The notes under the pieces: model-generated
Databases searched by the model: none
Told to the model about the DNA's origin: nothing
Seen by the model: the letters and a program-made list of their open reading frames with translations, nothing else
NCBI RefSeq assembly: GCF_007655135.1
Contig: NC_045129.1
Coordinates: forward strand, 5,146,001-5,210,000
Length of the DNA: 64,000 nt
Direction: 5' to 3'
DNA from: Punica granatum
Lineage: Eukaryota; Streptophyta; Magnoliopsida; Myrtales; Lythraceae
In this document: in pieces, positions 13,081 to 25,635 of the stretch
Position numbering within the stretch: the first letter of the stretch is position 1
Layout: the number at the start of each line of letters is the position of its first letter
Program-made: the position numbers and the translations under genes

Positions 13081-13282
13081 TCTTTTTTTGAAAAAAAAAG
13101 AAAAAAGAAAAAAGGAGGATGGCGTGAGAGTGGAAAAATCCCCCAATATTCTCCCTCTCCTTTATGTGAACCAAATTTAAATTAATACATAAAATAAAAT
13201 GTCATTATCGTGTAGGCAATATCCATGATTTAGATACCAAAACCATCCTTTCTTTGAAAGGCAACTTTCTCGACTGATGCAG

Positions 13283-13520
13283 AATTGTTTCATTACGAAG
13301 TCTGGCCCCGTATTTCTGTACCAGTGGAGTCGCTCGAAGTCATCCCAAAATGGTAGGTATCAGGTACAATTTCCTTTAGTCATCAATTTTCAATAGTGCA
13401 AAAGCTCAGTTCATCCAAACAATTGGAATTCGATGTGAGAGTGATTCCCGAGCAATTCCTGAAGACATAATGGCAATGGTTGATACTGCTGGTTCCAACG
13501 GACGTCCTGGTACTAACCAG
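13283..13520 (+). pseudogene. Orphan two-exon gene fragment, family not recognised
   Basis: Two coding-like exons, 13283-13352 and 13397-13520, join in phase across a 44-bp intron with a GTAGGT donor and TTCAATAG acceptor. The joined frame reads through HYEVWPRISVPVESLEVIPK and then AKAQFIQTIGIRCESDSRAI, ending at a GTAATT donor after RPGTNQ. The first exon is preceded by GATGCAG, a good acceptor. No further exons are found on either side: upstream is the AT-rich repeat array, downstream the 3' end of the TRFL gene on the other strand. It looks like a captured or left-over piece of a host gene. A 44-bp intron is shorter than usual for plants, so it may also be partly deleted. Confidence 0.35.
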
Positions 13521-13906
13521 GTAATTTTCAAGTGGTACAGCCCAGTAAGCTTTGTAACCCGAATGGTTTATAAGCTTTTGTGGAAGCATACCTGACGACC
13601 CTCATGCACACAACAAACATCAATCTTAAGTATAGACAATTAGAAGCTGGCTCTCACTTAACAATTTCGACAGTTTGCTAAGTCACTTTAAAGGCAAAGA
13701 TCCAAGCACTTTACAATGCTAAGCTAACATACCTACCTTCACCAATTGAAACTAGCACACAAAGATACACCCATGTCAGCATATGACACAGACTGATCGT
13801 CGTCCTCCAATATACTTCCCCTACAAGTTACATACAATGGGGCCATCTTTATTATCCAGAGTTAGAGACCGAGGCGATTACTCACTTGGATGTTTTACTT
13901 GGACTG

Positions 13907-16900
13907 TCACAAGTACCCTGGTGCAGATCCAGTCGGAGTTCTCCCACTGAGCCCGAATTTGCTTGAGCTTACGTTCGAAGGAGAGGCCTGGCCATTTCTC
14001 TCGGCAAGCTCCCTAACACGGGATAAGATAGGGGCCGGAATTGGAGTCACAGCATGTTTCCTCGAGTTCATCTAGTATTAGAGATAAACATGCAGTTGTT
14101 AATTGAGAGAAGCAAGTATAATTTGATTAAATGGAATCAGAATCTAGTGATGCAGGAAAAGCAAAAGCATAAACTCGGGAAGTTCATGACGAGAGACAAA
14201 AAGAGAAGCAAGAAAAATAAAATGAGCTCACAACCTGACAGAGAACCTAGCCTAATGAGCAATAAATGACATAAAAGCAAACAGCGACAATGCTAGAAAT
14301 TATAGGACTACTTTTATTAATACTAAACATAGCCAAGAATGTCTGAAAATATTGCTAACCAGATCTGTAGGGGCTGAAGCAAAGTTTGCTGCTTTCAGCA
14401 GGTTCCTCCATTTGTCCTACAAAAAATGAAACATATTCAGCACAGAAATATTTGGGAATCGACTTTCTTTCAAGCAGAAAATAATTTGTTTTATACCTTA
14501 AGGTCAACAGAGGTGCGGTATGAATATGAAGCAAATGCAAGACGTTTGATCTCGGACCACCTCCCAGCTCCATACCTGGAAACACCATCAACTAGCTTCA
14601 TCACTTCAGAGAGAGTCCAAGCTCGATGGTGTTTTCTTCTCATTCCTCCTTTTGCCGTCGGAACAGTTACCACATTATCGTTGGAAACATCCTCAGATGA
14701 GCCTGAATCTCTTTGGGTCGTATTCTGGTCTCCCTCAGTGTTATTTGTAACCGCGGTGTGTCCATATATCTCAGATTCCTCCACAAGCTGAAGGCAGAAT
14801 AAAGTTTCAAGTTAGTAATCCTATTTATAGCAAACTGCGTGATATTATCACATTCCCATCAAGGTTATCCTTTATCAGAGTGAATCAATTGAAGTGAAGG
14901 TTAATTGAAGAATGTAATAAACCACAGATACTCTTAGGGATATACTAGGAATATATATGTGATATCTTCTCACTATGGAAATCTCAATGTAACCTTAAAC
15001 TACGATGAGTATGAATTTATCCCTAATAGATATAATATTTGAGCTCCAGTTCGCATTTATATTATTGCATTGATAGGATCGTCAATGTTTGAAGCTTTGG
15101 ACCCAAAAACAAGGAGATTAAATGCCAATTACAACAATATAATGCTGTCAATGCGGGAAAAATTGACAAGCATAGCAAAGTTATCCTCAGACCAGAATCC
15201 TTAGATGGGAATTCATATGATCCAGATTCAACACCCCACACAGGGAAATGGAGAGATACTAATCTCATTAACTAGAAAATGCACCTGCTTTGGAATAGAA
15301 TTGACTCTTGCATAATTGTTCCCACCCTCATTAGCTGATTGATAACTATGAAGAGCCTTCTTCACTATCTTTGCTGCTGCTCCCATACTGCTATGATGGA
15401 ATTTCTACAAAATACAGCAAAGAATGAAAATCAAGCTGATCGTGTTATTCTGATAACTTTGCCATTGCTAGTCCTCTAAGGTACTAAGTCCAAGATATAA
15501 GTTCAATCTCTTTGCAGGTAAAAATTCTGAGATATGTATTTGAAGACCATAACTACCCGGACCTAGAGATACCAGTTTTCCCACATAAGATAAATAGAGG
15601 CGTTATATGTAAGCCAAATAGTAAAATTGCTAGATTATTCATTGAATTGGAAGGGAGAAGTGGTAAATTGATGATAAGATCTATATTCAAGAAACGTAAC
15701 TACCGAAACCGAGAGATGCCATATCAGAAGCTTAGTTTTTCCGCATAAGACAAATGGAGGCATCATATACAAGCCAAATAGTAAAAATGACTAGACTATT
15801 CATTAAATCAGAAGGGAGAAAAAGGTAGATTAGTGATGAAGTAATCCATGCTTTCTAATAAAACAAAGTTGTCAAACTTAAATGACAAAAAGAAGTAGTC
15901 TAATGTATTTAAGCCTCGTAAACAAGAAAATGAGATTGAGAATTCATGAGTACCATAAGGCTCATAACATCTTTCCTTGGCCGGCTTCTTCTGAGTCGAG
16001 AGACACATGGCACTTGAAACCCAGCAAAAGAATCCAGCCTTGTAACAAATGTTCTACTATCAGAACGGACACTTTTTGTGGCATACGATTGAGGAGAGCC
16101 CTGCCCAGAACCCCTATATGAACTTGTTAGCCTGCTAGTGCGCTCTCGGGATTCTACATCTGAAAGTTCTTCAATATATCTTCTCGTTGGCTTCCGCATT
16201 CTCTTGGCAGTTGCTTCCTCCTGATTTGTGCCATCCGGTTTGTAACTATCAACTAAGACATGAGATCTCAATCTCTTAGCAGATACTACTTGAGAATCTT
16301 CCTCATAGTTAATGTTCTCAACTGCTGAGGATTTGTTGCTTTCATCCATTGCTCTAACTGGACCAGAAAATTTAGCCAGACTACATTCTTTCTTAGAGTT
16401 TCCTTCATTTCCTGTTGTCGGTACTTTGTTATCTTTTATGGTGAAATTTGTCGCTGAGACATCGCACGAGTTGGTCAATCCCATGAGAATTCTCCTTTTC
16501 AGCCAAGCCTTGTCCTTGACAGTAGTTTCTCGCCCAAATGTAGCCCTAAAAGTTTCATGAAGTTCTCTAATAGACAGGTTATCGAGGCAAATTTCTCCCT
16601 TTAGTTTTGAAAAGTCGGGCTTCGAACTGCCAGAGACAGCAGCAGGTGACAATTCACTTCCCATTGGATCTGGAGGATTGGAGCATTCTCCAGCATCGCT
16701 GTATCGGATAATATCCCTGGCATCTGAATTATCCAATAAAGGAACAGCACTATCCTACAAGAGAAAGCATTGCAGTTTCTCATCAGTGTGAGGAAGAAAA
16801 CCAGACCGGTTGGTCAACCAGCTCAGATTCAAATCAGCAGAATAATAAGTCGAGATAAAAGGAGATGATCTTCTTGTCTCCCATATATTCTCTAATAAAA

Positions 16901-19065
16901 GAGATTTTATAGCACCGAGAAAGGATCAAGAACAATATTACTAGCCCAACAAGCTAGAAACCTACGCATAAGTGTCCACTCGTCATAGGATAAGTAAGCC
17001 AAGTAGAGAGGCATTGCAAGTTGCAACTGACAGTTACAAAATTATCAAGACAGGGTAAATTTGACAATGAAATACTGAAGTAGAGGTCCTAAGCTTATTG
17101 CCAAAAGCAGAAAAATGCTCACAAGATTGAGGGTAAGCTCATAAAAGAACAGATACACTCATTGGATGGTTCCAATGCAAAAGATTAACCAAACTGAAGA
17201 CAAAGGTTTAAATATAAAGGAACTTCATTATTTGAAAAAATGTTGTTGATCTTCTCGCGAGATTTTTAGGGTGTGTTTGTTTTTTAAAAAATTTTCAACT
17301 CAACTCCACTTATCTTCAATTCAACATCACAATCATTACATTTTTTAAATTTTTTAAATTTTTTTAACCATTCAATTCAATTTTTAATATTAAATTCTCT
17401 CAACTATTCATTACTTTTTCACAATTCAACAACATAATCATTACTTAATCATTATTTTCTCTCAATTATTTATTACATTTTCACATTTTTTCTCATAATT
17501 CAACAATACAATCATTACAAACCAATTAAAACCAAAACTCAACTCAACTTAACTCTAAATCCAAACGCACTCTTATAGATTGATACAACAATTCAATTTA
17601 CCAAGATCTATATAGTAACATGTGCACATCCATAAGAGGAAGTTCCTAAAAGCAGTTACTGATTGACTTGTATTTAATTGAAAAAGGGGCGGTCAACTAG
17701 TGAGAAAGCAGACCAGTACCTGAACCATTGCATCTATGTTTCCTGCATCAGTTTCATCCTTCTCACATTGTAGAAAACCTGACATATATTTCCCAATAAA
17801 GCATTAGAGGATGGCCAGCCAAATGTTGCAAAAGTTTTCTTTTTTCTTTTCCACTCTCCTTTTGAAGCATTATTATGAAAATCCAGTGGTTCACGGTTAC
17901 ATTTTGTATGTTGTTTCTACGTATATATAGTCATTGCAACTCTTCCATGAACAGAGGGGGAAAAGGAAGTAGTATCGATACAAATAATCATGATTGAAAT
18001 TCAAAATAGAAAGAAAAATTAAGACAACATACAAACATCATGAAACTAAAGGAGATGTATAAGCCATCATCCTTTCTCTAATCACCAAATTGTAAAATAA
18101 GCTCATCTAGTAACACAGGTAGATAACTGGGGTTTATTCATGTAGAAACCTGAGCTTTCTAACAGGGTAGTTGCGTTAGAAGACTCCTCAATGGTGATGC
18201 ACATGTTTTTGTCGTTGTCGTTAACAATGTCCATGTCGATACTTTCATCTTTAAGCAGATCTGCCACTTCCATGATTTCATCATCTGTGGCAGGCACTAG
18301 GCTTCCATCACCTTCAACCTTCAGTTCAGGAGATATATGACCAATAATGAATCAGAATTCAACTTTCAGATCAGTCAGCACACAAAAGTAGCCAACAAAA
18401 TTCTGAAGCGGCTTTGACAAGTTGTATTGATATATGTAAATGATCTGCACTATTGTCGCGCCGCCAAAGTGATGTGATAATCTATATTTGTAGAGCACTG
18501 GATCTGCCTAACAACATCGGAGCTAGATATGCTATGTACATCAATTCAGAAAATAAAGTGCTCATGCAAAATCCGCAAGAAATTCATCTTATGAGTGATA
18601 TAAGCAGCACTTTTCTTTTCCAATTTTTCATCCCGATTCCCACCTCAACTAGAAGAGGAGATGAGATGGAAAATAAGACAGTAATACAGATAGAACAACC
18701 GAATTATCAGATTCCCAGCCCTTTTATACCAAAAAAGAAAAGGAATTACAGTGACATTTCCTACAAACTTATTAAGGGGGATACAGAACATTGGTTGCTG
18801 AGAAAACTAAGAACTGAAAAAACAAGTATGAGGGAACCATTTCTCTTGGAAAAACAGATTTTGACTTGGATAGGTTGAAAGCTAAATCAAAACAATACCA
18901 CTTCAAAGATAAATTCCATCACAGAGAAAAGATTACCCGAACAAGCTTGTAGACAACCGGGTCCTCAGCCTGTTTAGGTGGAGATGTGTCATATATAAAC
19001 TTTTCGATTTCGCTGTCTTCGAACTTTCCGTCGTCACTCCCCTCTACTCCAACCACTGTTTCCAT
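13907..19065 (-). CDS. TRFL: TRF-like telomere-repeat-binding MYB protein (TRFL3/6 type)
   Basis: Eight exons in transcription order: 19065-18937, 18318-18117, 17778-17720, 16754-15954, 15404-15285, 14787-14497, 14416-14360 and 14071-13907, totalling 607 residues. The N-terminus is acidic (EGSDDGKFEDSEIEKFIYD) and followed by VVYKLVRVEGDGSLVPATDD, a block I associate with this family. A single C-terminal MYB/telobox domain lies at about residues 485-545. It has KHHRAWTLSEVMKLVDGVSR and, split over exons 6 and 7, VDLKDKWRNLL, the telobox helix that contacts TTTAGGG repeats. Exon 4 (801 bp) is low-complexity, Ser- and basic-rich. A nuclear DNA-binding role is likely, whether at telomeres or at telobox promoters is open. 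Arabidopsis relatives (from memory) are At1g17460 and At1g72650, next to DRG genes as here. The donor of exon 2 (GTGTTA) is weak. Confidence 0.88.
17269..17572. mobile_element. Tourist-like MITE in a TRFL intron
   Basis: A 304-bp element within the intron between exons 3 and 4. The terminal inverted repeats are GGGTGTGTTTG on the left and GAGTGCGTTTG when the right end is reverse-complemented. Both ends are flanked by TTA (17266-17268 and 17573-17575), the 3-bp target duplication typical of PIF/Harbinger MITEs. The interior is very AT-rich with repeated CAATCATTAC and AACTCAACT words, and has no coding frame. Confidence 0.75.
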
Positions 19066-22000
19066 GGAAAATCCACCACATGCAACTAAAATACACTAAA
19101 CTGGAAGCTCAAAAGGTGTAAACACAAAGTAGCATGTGAATCGTTGTTCAATCATGCAGCTCCTGGATCATCACCAAACAAAAATGGAAAACAAAAAATT
19201 ACACACCGCATAGCAGAAATGAACATTACCCATTTCAATTGGAAATCACAATGCATATTGCATAAAATCCCACGCATTTAGCAATTCAGAAGTGCTCAAG
19301 TCCATTAAATTAACTTGTCCAAAAACAAAAATTCATCAAATTATACAACAATCTGATAGCTCATGAATTATCACTCCGAAGGAAGAAGATCAAGTGCTGA
19401 AATCCAATCACGCATGCATCCCAATTACAGAACCATCAAGAATGAGCATACAGAGCACACACTCTGATCAATGCAAGTTCCACAAAATTAAGCCAAGTGA
19501 GCACGCGAATGCGCAAGAAACCGATCAACATTTGCAGCAAACTCGCTCAATTTGCATACAAATTACATCATAATCGAATAAATAGGACAGTTAGTTCAAT
19601 GCAGCGGAACAGTCAGTTCCCCACTCACAGTGTGACTTTGGACGCTGCCGAGTTGACTCAGTCACCGCTGCTGATGAGGAATCAACAGAAAGTGATGTAC
19701 CGGTGGAGCTGAGCTGAGCTGAGTTGAAGAGCGAGTTTCGAGGAGAAGGAGAAGAAGAGCAGAGAAGCTTCAGTGGCACGAAAAGGAATTCTTTTGGGAT
19801 AAAAATCGGATGCTTTCTTCGGATTTTCATCGTTTTAGGGCTCAATATATTTTCGATTTGACCCCTATAGTTTGTAATCATCTCAAGAATGCTCTTCGTA
19901 GTTTTACTTTCCTCGGTTCAACTCGGCCAACTAAGGTGACTACCCTCTCATACTCTATCCATACCGCCTAGACCGTCAGGAGAAATGAGTAACGTTAATC
20001 ATCACAAAATGGGCGATGAATGGTGGATTCGACATTCGTCACAATTCGACCTTAATCTATGACTGAGTATCAACAATGCATTTTTTAATCGAATCCATGC
20101 TACGACATATGTCATACAATTTTAATATTAAATGCTGACAGCATAAATGTTATTAGTATGATTTTGTTATATTACTAAGGGATTGAGAAAGATTCGCAGT
20201 CTTCATCCTCAAATGGTGACCACATTCTCGTCAATAAACTCCGACTGCATTTGTGTGTTTGGGATTCGGTGACAAATTATAAGGAAATGGTACGGTATCG
20301 AACCGAGAGAACATTTTGAGACTTCATACGAACTTTGGGGGCTAAACTGAAGTTTATATCTTTTCTCTTGCTCGCTTTTCTAACCAGAGGATTTATGAAG
20401 AAATTTTATTCTCGCCGTTTCGGACTCGAAAACTTTTCCCAACTGTAATCAATAATTCCTACGGAATCCGCCTGTTCGAGTCTATAAAGGAATTATCGTC
20501 TGCACCAGCAGCTCTGGCTCTCTTCATCCTCGTACCCGATATAAAGCTGGGAAACAACAATCTCTTGTCTCTGATTGGTGGATTTTGACTTTCTAAGCTT
20601 GAGACTGGTGCACTTGATGCAGGGAATAACTGCTCCACCATGCGGAATTTGCCGTACGTGAACTTTTGTCCGCCAATGGAAAGAAAGATGACGCCGCGTA
20701 ATTTTGACTTTTTATATGTTTTTCCGTCAATTTAAATTTGAAAAGTTACTCCAAATATTTTTATTTTCGGAGTTTATTCTCATTCTCAATAGAAAGTAGA
20801 TTTCTTTTCTTTTTTTTTCCCTTTTTTCCTGATATATAAAATAAGGAAAAAAAATCCACCATGTTATCTCAGGAGGACTGCAAATTCCATTTCTTCGCAA
20901 CAGATTGTCCTGTTCGTAATGTGACTGGCTCAAACTATTTGGTCTTTGATTCTGCAGTAATTTCGATCATGGCGGTGATAGGCAAGATGGAGATATTCGC
21001 TTGCTTATAAGTTATGACAAGTGCAAACAGTCCGATTTTAATCGACTCGAGATGTTGCTTGGTTGGTTCGAGATAAAGCGGAATAGAGCACCGGGGATTT
21101 TCACCAACTTTTTCTTCAAAAGAACGGCCGATGGATGGCTGTCTCTGAAATTTTCTTGCCATGTTCGTGATCCGAGCATGGAATGCACAAATATCAGTTT
21201 TGAAGCATGCATTGCTCTGGTCGATATGTTCGATGATAAGACTACAGAACCACTGTCTATATAGAATTTACATCTGCAGAAAGGACATGTGACCTTGGCA
21301 CCAGTGAGATCAAAGGCTGGAGAAGCTCCGATGACTGATCGCATGTCTTGCCGGCTTCATGCGATTAATCCAAGGGTTACAGCACCTGTGCAGTCAAAAT
21401 AAGTATCATGTTAAATCAGTAAACGAAGCACTACATAGAACTCTCTCGAGATCGATGGAGACAGCACTCAAGTCGGTCTTGTTCAGATGTAGCGGACGAG
21501 ATCTCAGTGTTTCAAAGAAGGGATTTAGTCCTGCAGTTTGCGTAAGATGACATATTGACACATGATTGACAGCAGTTTAAATAGACTCGCATAGCTCGGT
21601 CACGGAAAATGATGCGATGCTTGGAGCCACCAAGCTTCGAGAGCTCGACAGTAGCTCAAGTAGACCACTCTCTATGCATTATGCATACAATACTACTGAG
21701 CACGGGATCCACTGGGAAAGGAAATTAGTATAGCTATGCAGGTAACGAGGGAAACTAGAATAACAGAAGCACTCCGTAGCCAGAAGCCGAGGAGATGTCG
21801 CTCGGCATTTTAAATGCCGTCAGAAAGTGCCACAGAAGAAATATCGATCCATATCTTTAATCCCAAGAATCCAGAAAAGATCACATTGAAGCTCAGCTCA
21901 CATAGAACTTCGACTTCGAAACAGATCACGTTGTGATTATCATAAGCTTTTAGCACATCTTCTACAGAAAGATACACGGGCTATAGAAGTTCGTTTTGGG

Positions 22001-22112
22001 GATGACTCCCCACCCAAACTCCTGAAGATACTTTAGATATAACATGAAACAACAGTCCAGAGAGATGACTTCAAGCATCCCGCGAATTGATTATGAAGTA
22101 ATGCATCATACC
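19066..22112. other. Intergenic DNA between TRFL promoter and TatD 3' end
   Basis: 19066-19850 should hold the TRFL 5' UTR and promoter, with AG-rich DNA at about 19730-19760. From 19850 to 22112 I see no gene that can be supported. A minus-strand frame at 21012-21344 carries the cysteine motif CPFCRC. Another minus frame at 20459-20641 ends in DNSFIDSNRRIP. Neither connects to a recognisable family or to the other. Confidence 0.5.
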
Positions 22113-22958
22113 TTAAAAGGAAAAAACCCGCATTGCATTCTCATAACTTCGATCTGCAAGTTCTTCCGTGGACATTTCAAGTAACCGCGCAACGTAACTA
22201 AGCACGGGTCGGACATTGGCAGGATGATTGAGCGATTCAGTCCCTGAGATGTCCGAAGACGAACTTTCTTCACGGGACCCAGAGTCACTATCCAGTGGAA
22301 TCAGAGGTTCTAGCTCTGACTTGGGCAGTGCATCAGGTGCATCTGATTCCAGAAGAATTCTCTCTGGCGGGACTGCCTTCAGCATCCTCTTTGCTTTCGA
22401 TTCCTTCATTGACATGAGAAACCCCGAGAATGAGAAGTAAGCCCCCAGCTCCGCAAACTGAGGGACCATCTCTGCCGAGCCCAAGTAGGAGTGGAGCACT
22501 ACGCCGCAAGGAAAGGGCCCGACGCTTTTCATAATGCCAAGGACATCCGCGAAAGCACGGACGCAATGGACTGAAGCCGGTCGATTCAGCTCCTTCGCAA
22601 GCTCCAGCTGTCGCTCGAACACTTGAACCTGATCGTCGAAATCGATCTTTTTCCCATGAGAGCCCTTATCAAGCCCGATTTCTCCCACCGCGGCTGTGGG
22701 AGTAACCTCGAAAAGCTGTTTCAATGTCTTGAACCAGTCAGGGCTCCTGTCCAAGACATACCAAGGATGGAGTCCGAAGTTCGGGACAGTACAGGGGAAG
22801 TCCTCACTCATCTGCTTTACCAAGTACCAGTCTTTCTCGTGGACCCCATTAACAGCAAACCGAACTACGCCGTGATTGCTCGCCAGTTCAATTAGTCGGG
22901 GTGCCCTCGCGAGTATCCTCGGGTCTTGCAAGTGGCAATGCGAATCAAACAGTTTCAT
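22113..22958 (-). CDS. TatD-family metal-dependent hydrolase/DNase
   Basis: A single exon of 281 residues. The ATG at 22958 is chosen because the frame further upstream lacks another ATG and because DSHCHL, the first metal motif, normally lies within ten residues of the start. Metal ligands expected for TatD are all present: H7 and H9 (DSHCHL), E93 (VGEIGLD), H131 (SVHCVR), H156 (VLHSY) and D206 (ESDAP). TatD enzymes are Mg-dependent 3'-5' exonucleases with a TIM-barrel fold, linked to DNA repair and to DNA fragmentation in cell death. A Ser/Asp/Glu-rich insertion (about 222-242) between the last metal ligand and the final helices is unusual next to bacterial TatD. No targeting peptide is visible. 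From memory the closest Arabidopsis protein is At5g17570. An upstream leader exon cannot be excluded. Confidence 0.88.
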   Translation of the reverse strand: MKLFDSHCHLQDPRILARAPRLIELASNHGVVRFAVNGVHEKDWYLVKQMSEDFPCTVPNFGLHPWYVLDRSPDWFKTLKQLFEVTPTAAVGEIGLDKGSHGKKIDFDDQVQVFERQLELAKELNRPASVHCVRAFADVLGIMKSVGPFPCGVVLHSYLGSAEMVPQFAELGAYFSFSGFLMSMKESKAKRMLKAVPPERILLESDAPDALPKSELEPLIPLDSDSGSREESSSSDISGTESLNHPANVRPVLSYVARLLEMSTEELADRSYENAMRVFSF

Positions 22959-23740
22959 TGCTAAGGTGGCGTGAAAGTATCCAGGAGAAAGCAGCAATCT
23001 TTAATCCAACATGTTCTTCAAACAGTGCTCTGTTCGAATACGAAGGACTTCACACGTGATGCCAAATTTGCAGAGCCCGACAGGACAATAGAATACATAG
23101 AGATCATTGAGCAGACCGGCGAAATGAATTATCCCTAGCCATCGAAATCAAAAGATTTCACCCATTACGTTTCGGGATGATTACGTCAGTCTGCTGCTGC
23201 ACTGTATATGCGCAATTGAAAAACGGAGACTTTCAGAGGGACGACGTCAAAAAGCCTGAACGAGATAATAAATTAAGATTGTCGCGAAATTATGCTCGGA
23301 AATGGCGGAAAGAACCCGGATACGGAGACACCGACGGACTACAGTTGGAGGAGAAGACGAATTTCACGAAACATTTGGGAGCAATTGAGGTGAATGAGAG
23401 CCCACGAAGCTAGAGGAAAAGACTGCAAAATCAGAATAGATGAAGGGAGAGAGGGAGAGAGGGAGAGAGAGAGACACACTCGACAAGCCGAAGAAGATGA
23501 TTAGCAGCAGGTTGGGGTCGCCATCCTCCGTAGCAGCAAACTTCTTGCTTTCATGGCCAACGTTGATAGCCGAGGGGACGAGCCAACCGCCGCGACACAG
23601 TATGCTGTCCTCTGATATTACCCGATTCAGTTTCGGTCAGTTGAGGAATTCCTCATTACCGTCACCAAAACAGATAACATAAAGAAATCATTCCATCGGG
23701 ACATTACGCTATATTATTATATTATAATATATTATATATC
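22959..23740 (-). promoter_or_regulatory. Upstream region of the TatD gene with GA/CT tract
   Basis: No coding frame is supported. A purine tract of GGGAGAGA units at 23443-23475 (CT-rich on the coding strand) lies 485 bp upstream of the ATG, similar to leader tracts of other genes in this window. The region is richer in GC than the following 23.7-27.5 kb. Confidence 0.4.
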
Positions 23741-23759
23741 GTATATTATATATAAAAAA

Positions 23760-25520
23760 AAATGATTACGATCCGTCTCCACCACCAATCGAGTGGACTC
23801 GATTTCCCCACTCGTCGGACCACCCTCTTTTTTTTAACTTCTTTATTTCCAATTTTTAAGTTTTTTAATATAAGTATATAAACTTTTAATTGGCACACCA
23901 CTTGATATTCGAAAGTCCTACGAACCGAACAATTTATGTTCAAGGAGGATTTCTTTATTTTCTTTAATTTCAATTTTTTATTTATTATTTAATGTGAGTA
24001 TACAAATTATTTTTTTCGAGCAACACCACCTAATAGGCTAATATCTGAACGTCAAACGAATCCAATTAATATAAGCTTGAATATGATCAATCCACTAAGA
24101 AATAAATCTTACTCTCCAATTACAACATTAAATCACCTAAAACTAATAAACGTAAGTAAAAGGCCCTATTTTAAAGTATCATCAATTTAAATAGCATCTT
24201 TTTATTTTAGATTTTAAAAACATCCTTTTGTCAATTAACACAAGTTTAAGTTAATCTGTTGACTGAGACTAATTCTCGCTCGATTGATTTAGCTGTAATG
24301 ACGACAATAATTTTAAGTGGACAAACTTTACCCTCATTATAGGTAAAGTTTTAAAATTAGCGGACTATTTAAAGCCAATTATACTGTGATCATGATTTTA
24401 TAATTAAATTATTAAAAATTCAAATTAAAAGTTGAAGAAAAATTTTTCAACAGACGGCATTGTGCGGGTGACAGCCTAGTAAAGAAATCATGATGGGTCT
24501 ATCGCCACTTGAGGCGAGTGGGGTGGATTTCCTCATCCGTGAGACCTCACCCCCTCTTTCTTTCTTTCTTTTTTTCAATTTTAAATTTTTTTATTTCCAA
24601 TTTTTTTAATTTACGTATATAAACTTTTGTTAGTGACACCACTTGATATCTGAATGTCCTATGAACCCGATTAATTAGGTTCGATTGGGGTCAATCCTTA
24701 TTTTTTAGGAAAAAAAATTATTTGGGATCCCACCGTGTTTTTTTTAATTTCATTTATTATTTATTATTTAATGTAAATATACAAAATAATTAGCAACACC
24801 ACCTAATATTCTATCGTTGAACGAATCCAATTAATATAGGTTTGAGTGGGGTAGATTCACTGAGAGAAAAATCTCTCTCCAATCGCAACACCGTATCACC
24901 TAAAACCAACGCGTGTAAGTAAGGCCTATTTAAATGTATCACCAACTAAAGTAGTATCTTTTTATTTATGATTTTAAAATTTATCTTTTTGTTGGATTAC
25001 ACAAGTTTAAGCTAATATGTTGATTGAGACTAATTCTTACTTGGTTGACTTAGCTGTAACGAATAGATACTTTTAATGAATATCAATATTATATTACGGA
25101 TAAAGTCTGTCCATTTACTCATCCAAAAAAAATTAGTCCATAATAGAGAAGATTATCCAAAATCTTCTTATATCTTGTGTCATTATTGCTTACCTTGTAC
25201 ATATTACATATTTTAGTCATGTATAGATAGTTTCCACGATAGAACATTGTATACGACTATATATTGCAATAAAAGTCACCTCACATAATTAAGTGAGGAT
25301 TCAGTCAACTCTTCTCTTCTAATCTTTATGGTATTAGAGCCGTAAATCGGAATAACACCGTATTGCTCCTTAATCTTCTCTATTAGTCCACTTAAAAGTA
25401 GCGGGCTTCTTAATGTCTATTGTATTGTGGTCATAATTTTTAATTACATTATTGAGAATTCAAATTAAAAATTAAAGAAAAATTATTTGGCCGCGTCATC
25501 ACGGGGGATTGCAACCTGGT
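23760..25520. repeat. Two diverged tandem copies of an AT-rich repeat, about 0.7-1 kb each
   Basis: Unit 1 (about 23760-24480) and unit 2 (about 24490-25520) share the same order of blocks. These include CATCTTTTTATTT, ACACAAGTTTAAG(T/C)TAAT, GACTGAGACTAATTCT-like, CACCACTTGATAT and CACCTAATA. The reverse strand of the CACCACTTGATAT blocks resembles the body of plant tRNA-derived SINEs, so the unit may itself be SINE-derived. Unit 2 is longer because of an insertion at about 25100-25400. Confidence 0.6.
25100..25345 (+). mobile_element. LTR-retrotransposon fragment with a Met-tRNA primer-binding site
   Basis: The 13-mer at 25329-25341, TGGTATTAGAGCC, differs by one base from the initiator Met-tRNA primer-binding site of plant Copia and TRIM elements (TGGTATCAGAGCC). 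The 200 bases before it include an AATAAA-like word (GCAATAAAAG) and CT-rich DNA, as in the R/U5 part of an LTR. The block is missing from the neighbouring repeat unit, which supports an insertion. LTR ends were not defined. Confidence 0.55.
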
Positions 25521-25635
25521 ATTAATAAAATAGTTTGGCACGAAATTCTAATATGAAGGATTGAACACTTTAATTGAAAATATTAAATGTCATTACGTAA
25601 AATCGCCAGTTTAATGGCATTCTATATAAAGGAAA

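Noticed and set aside
22097..22895. Plus-strand frames opposite the TatD gene
   Set aside because: Shadows of the conserved minus-strand coding exon.
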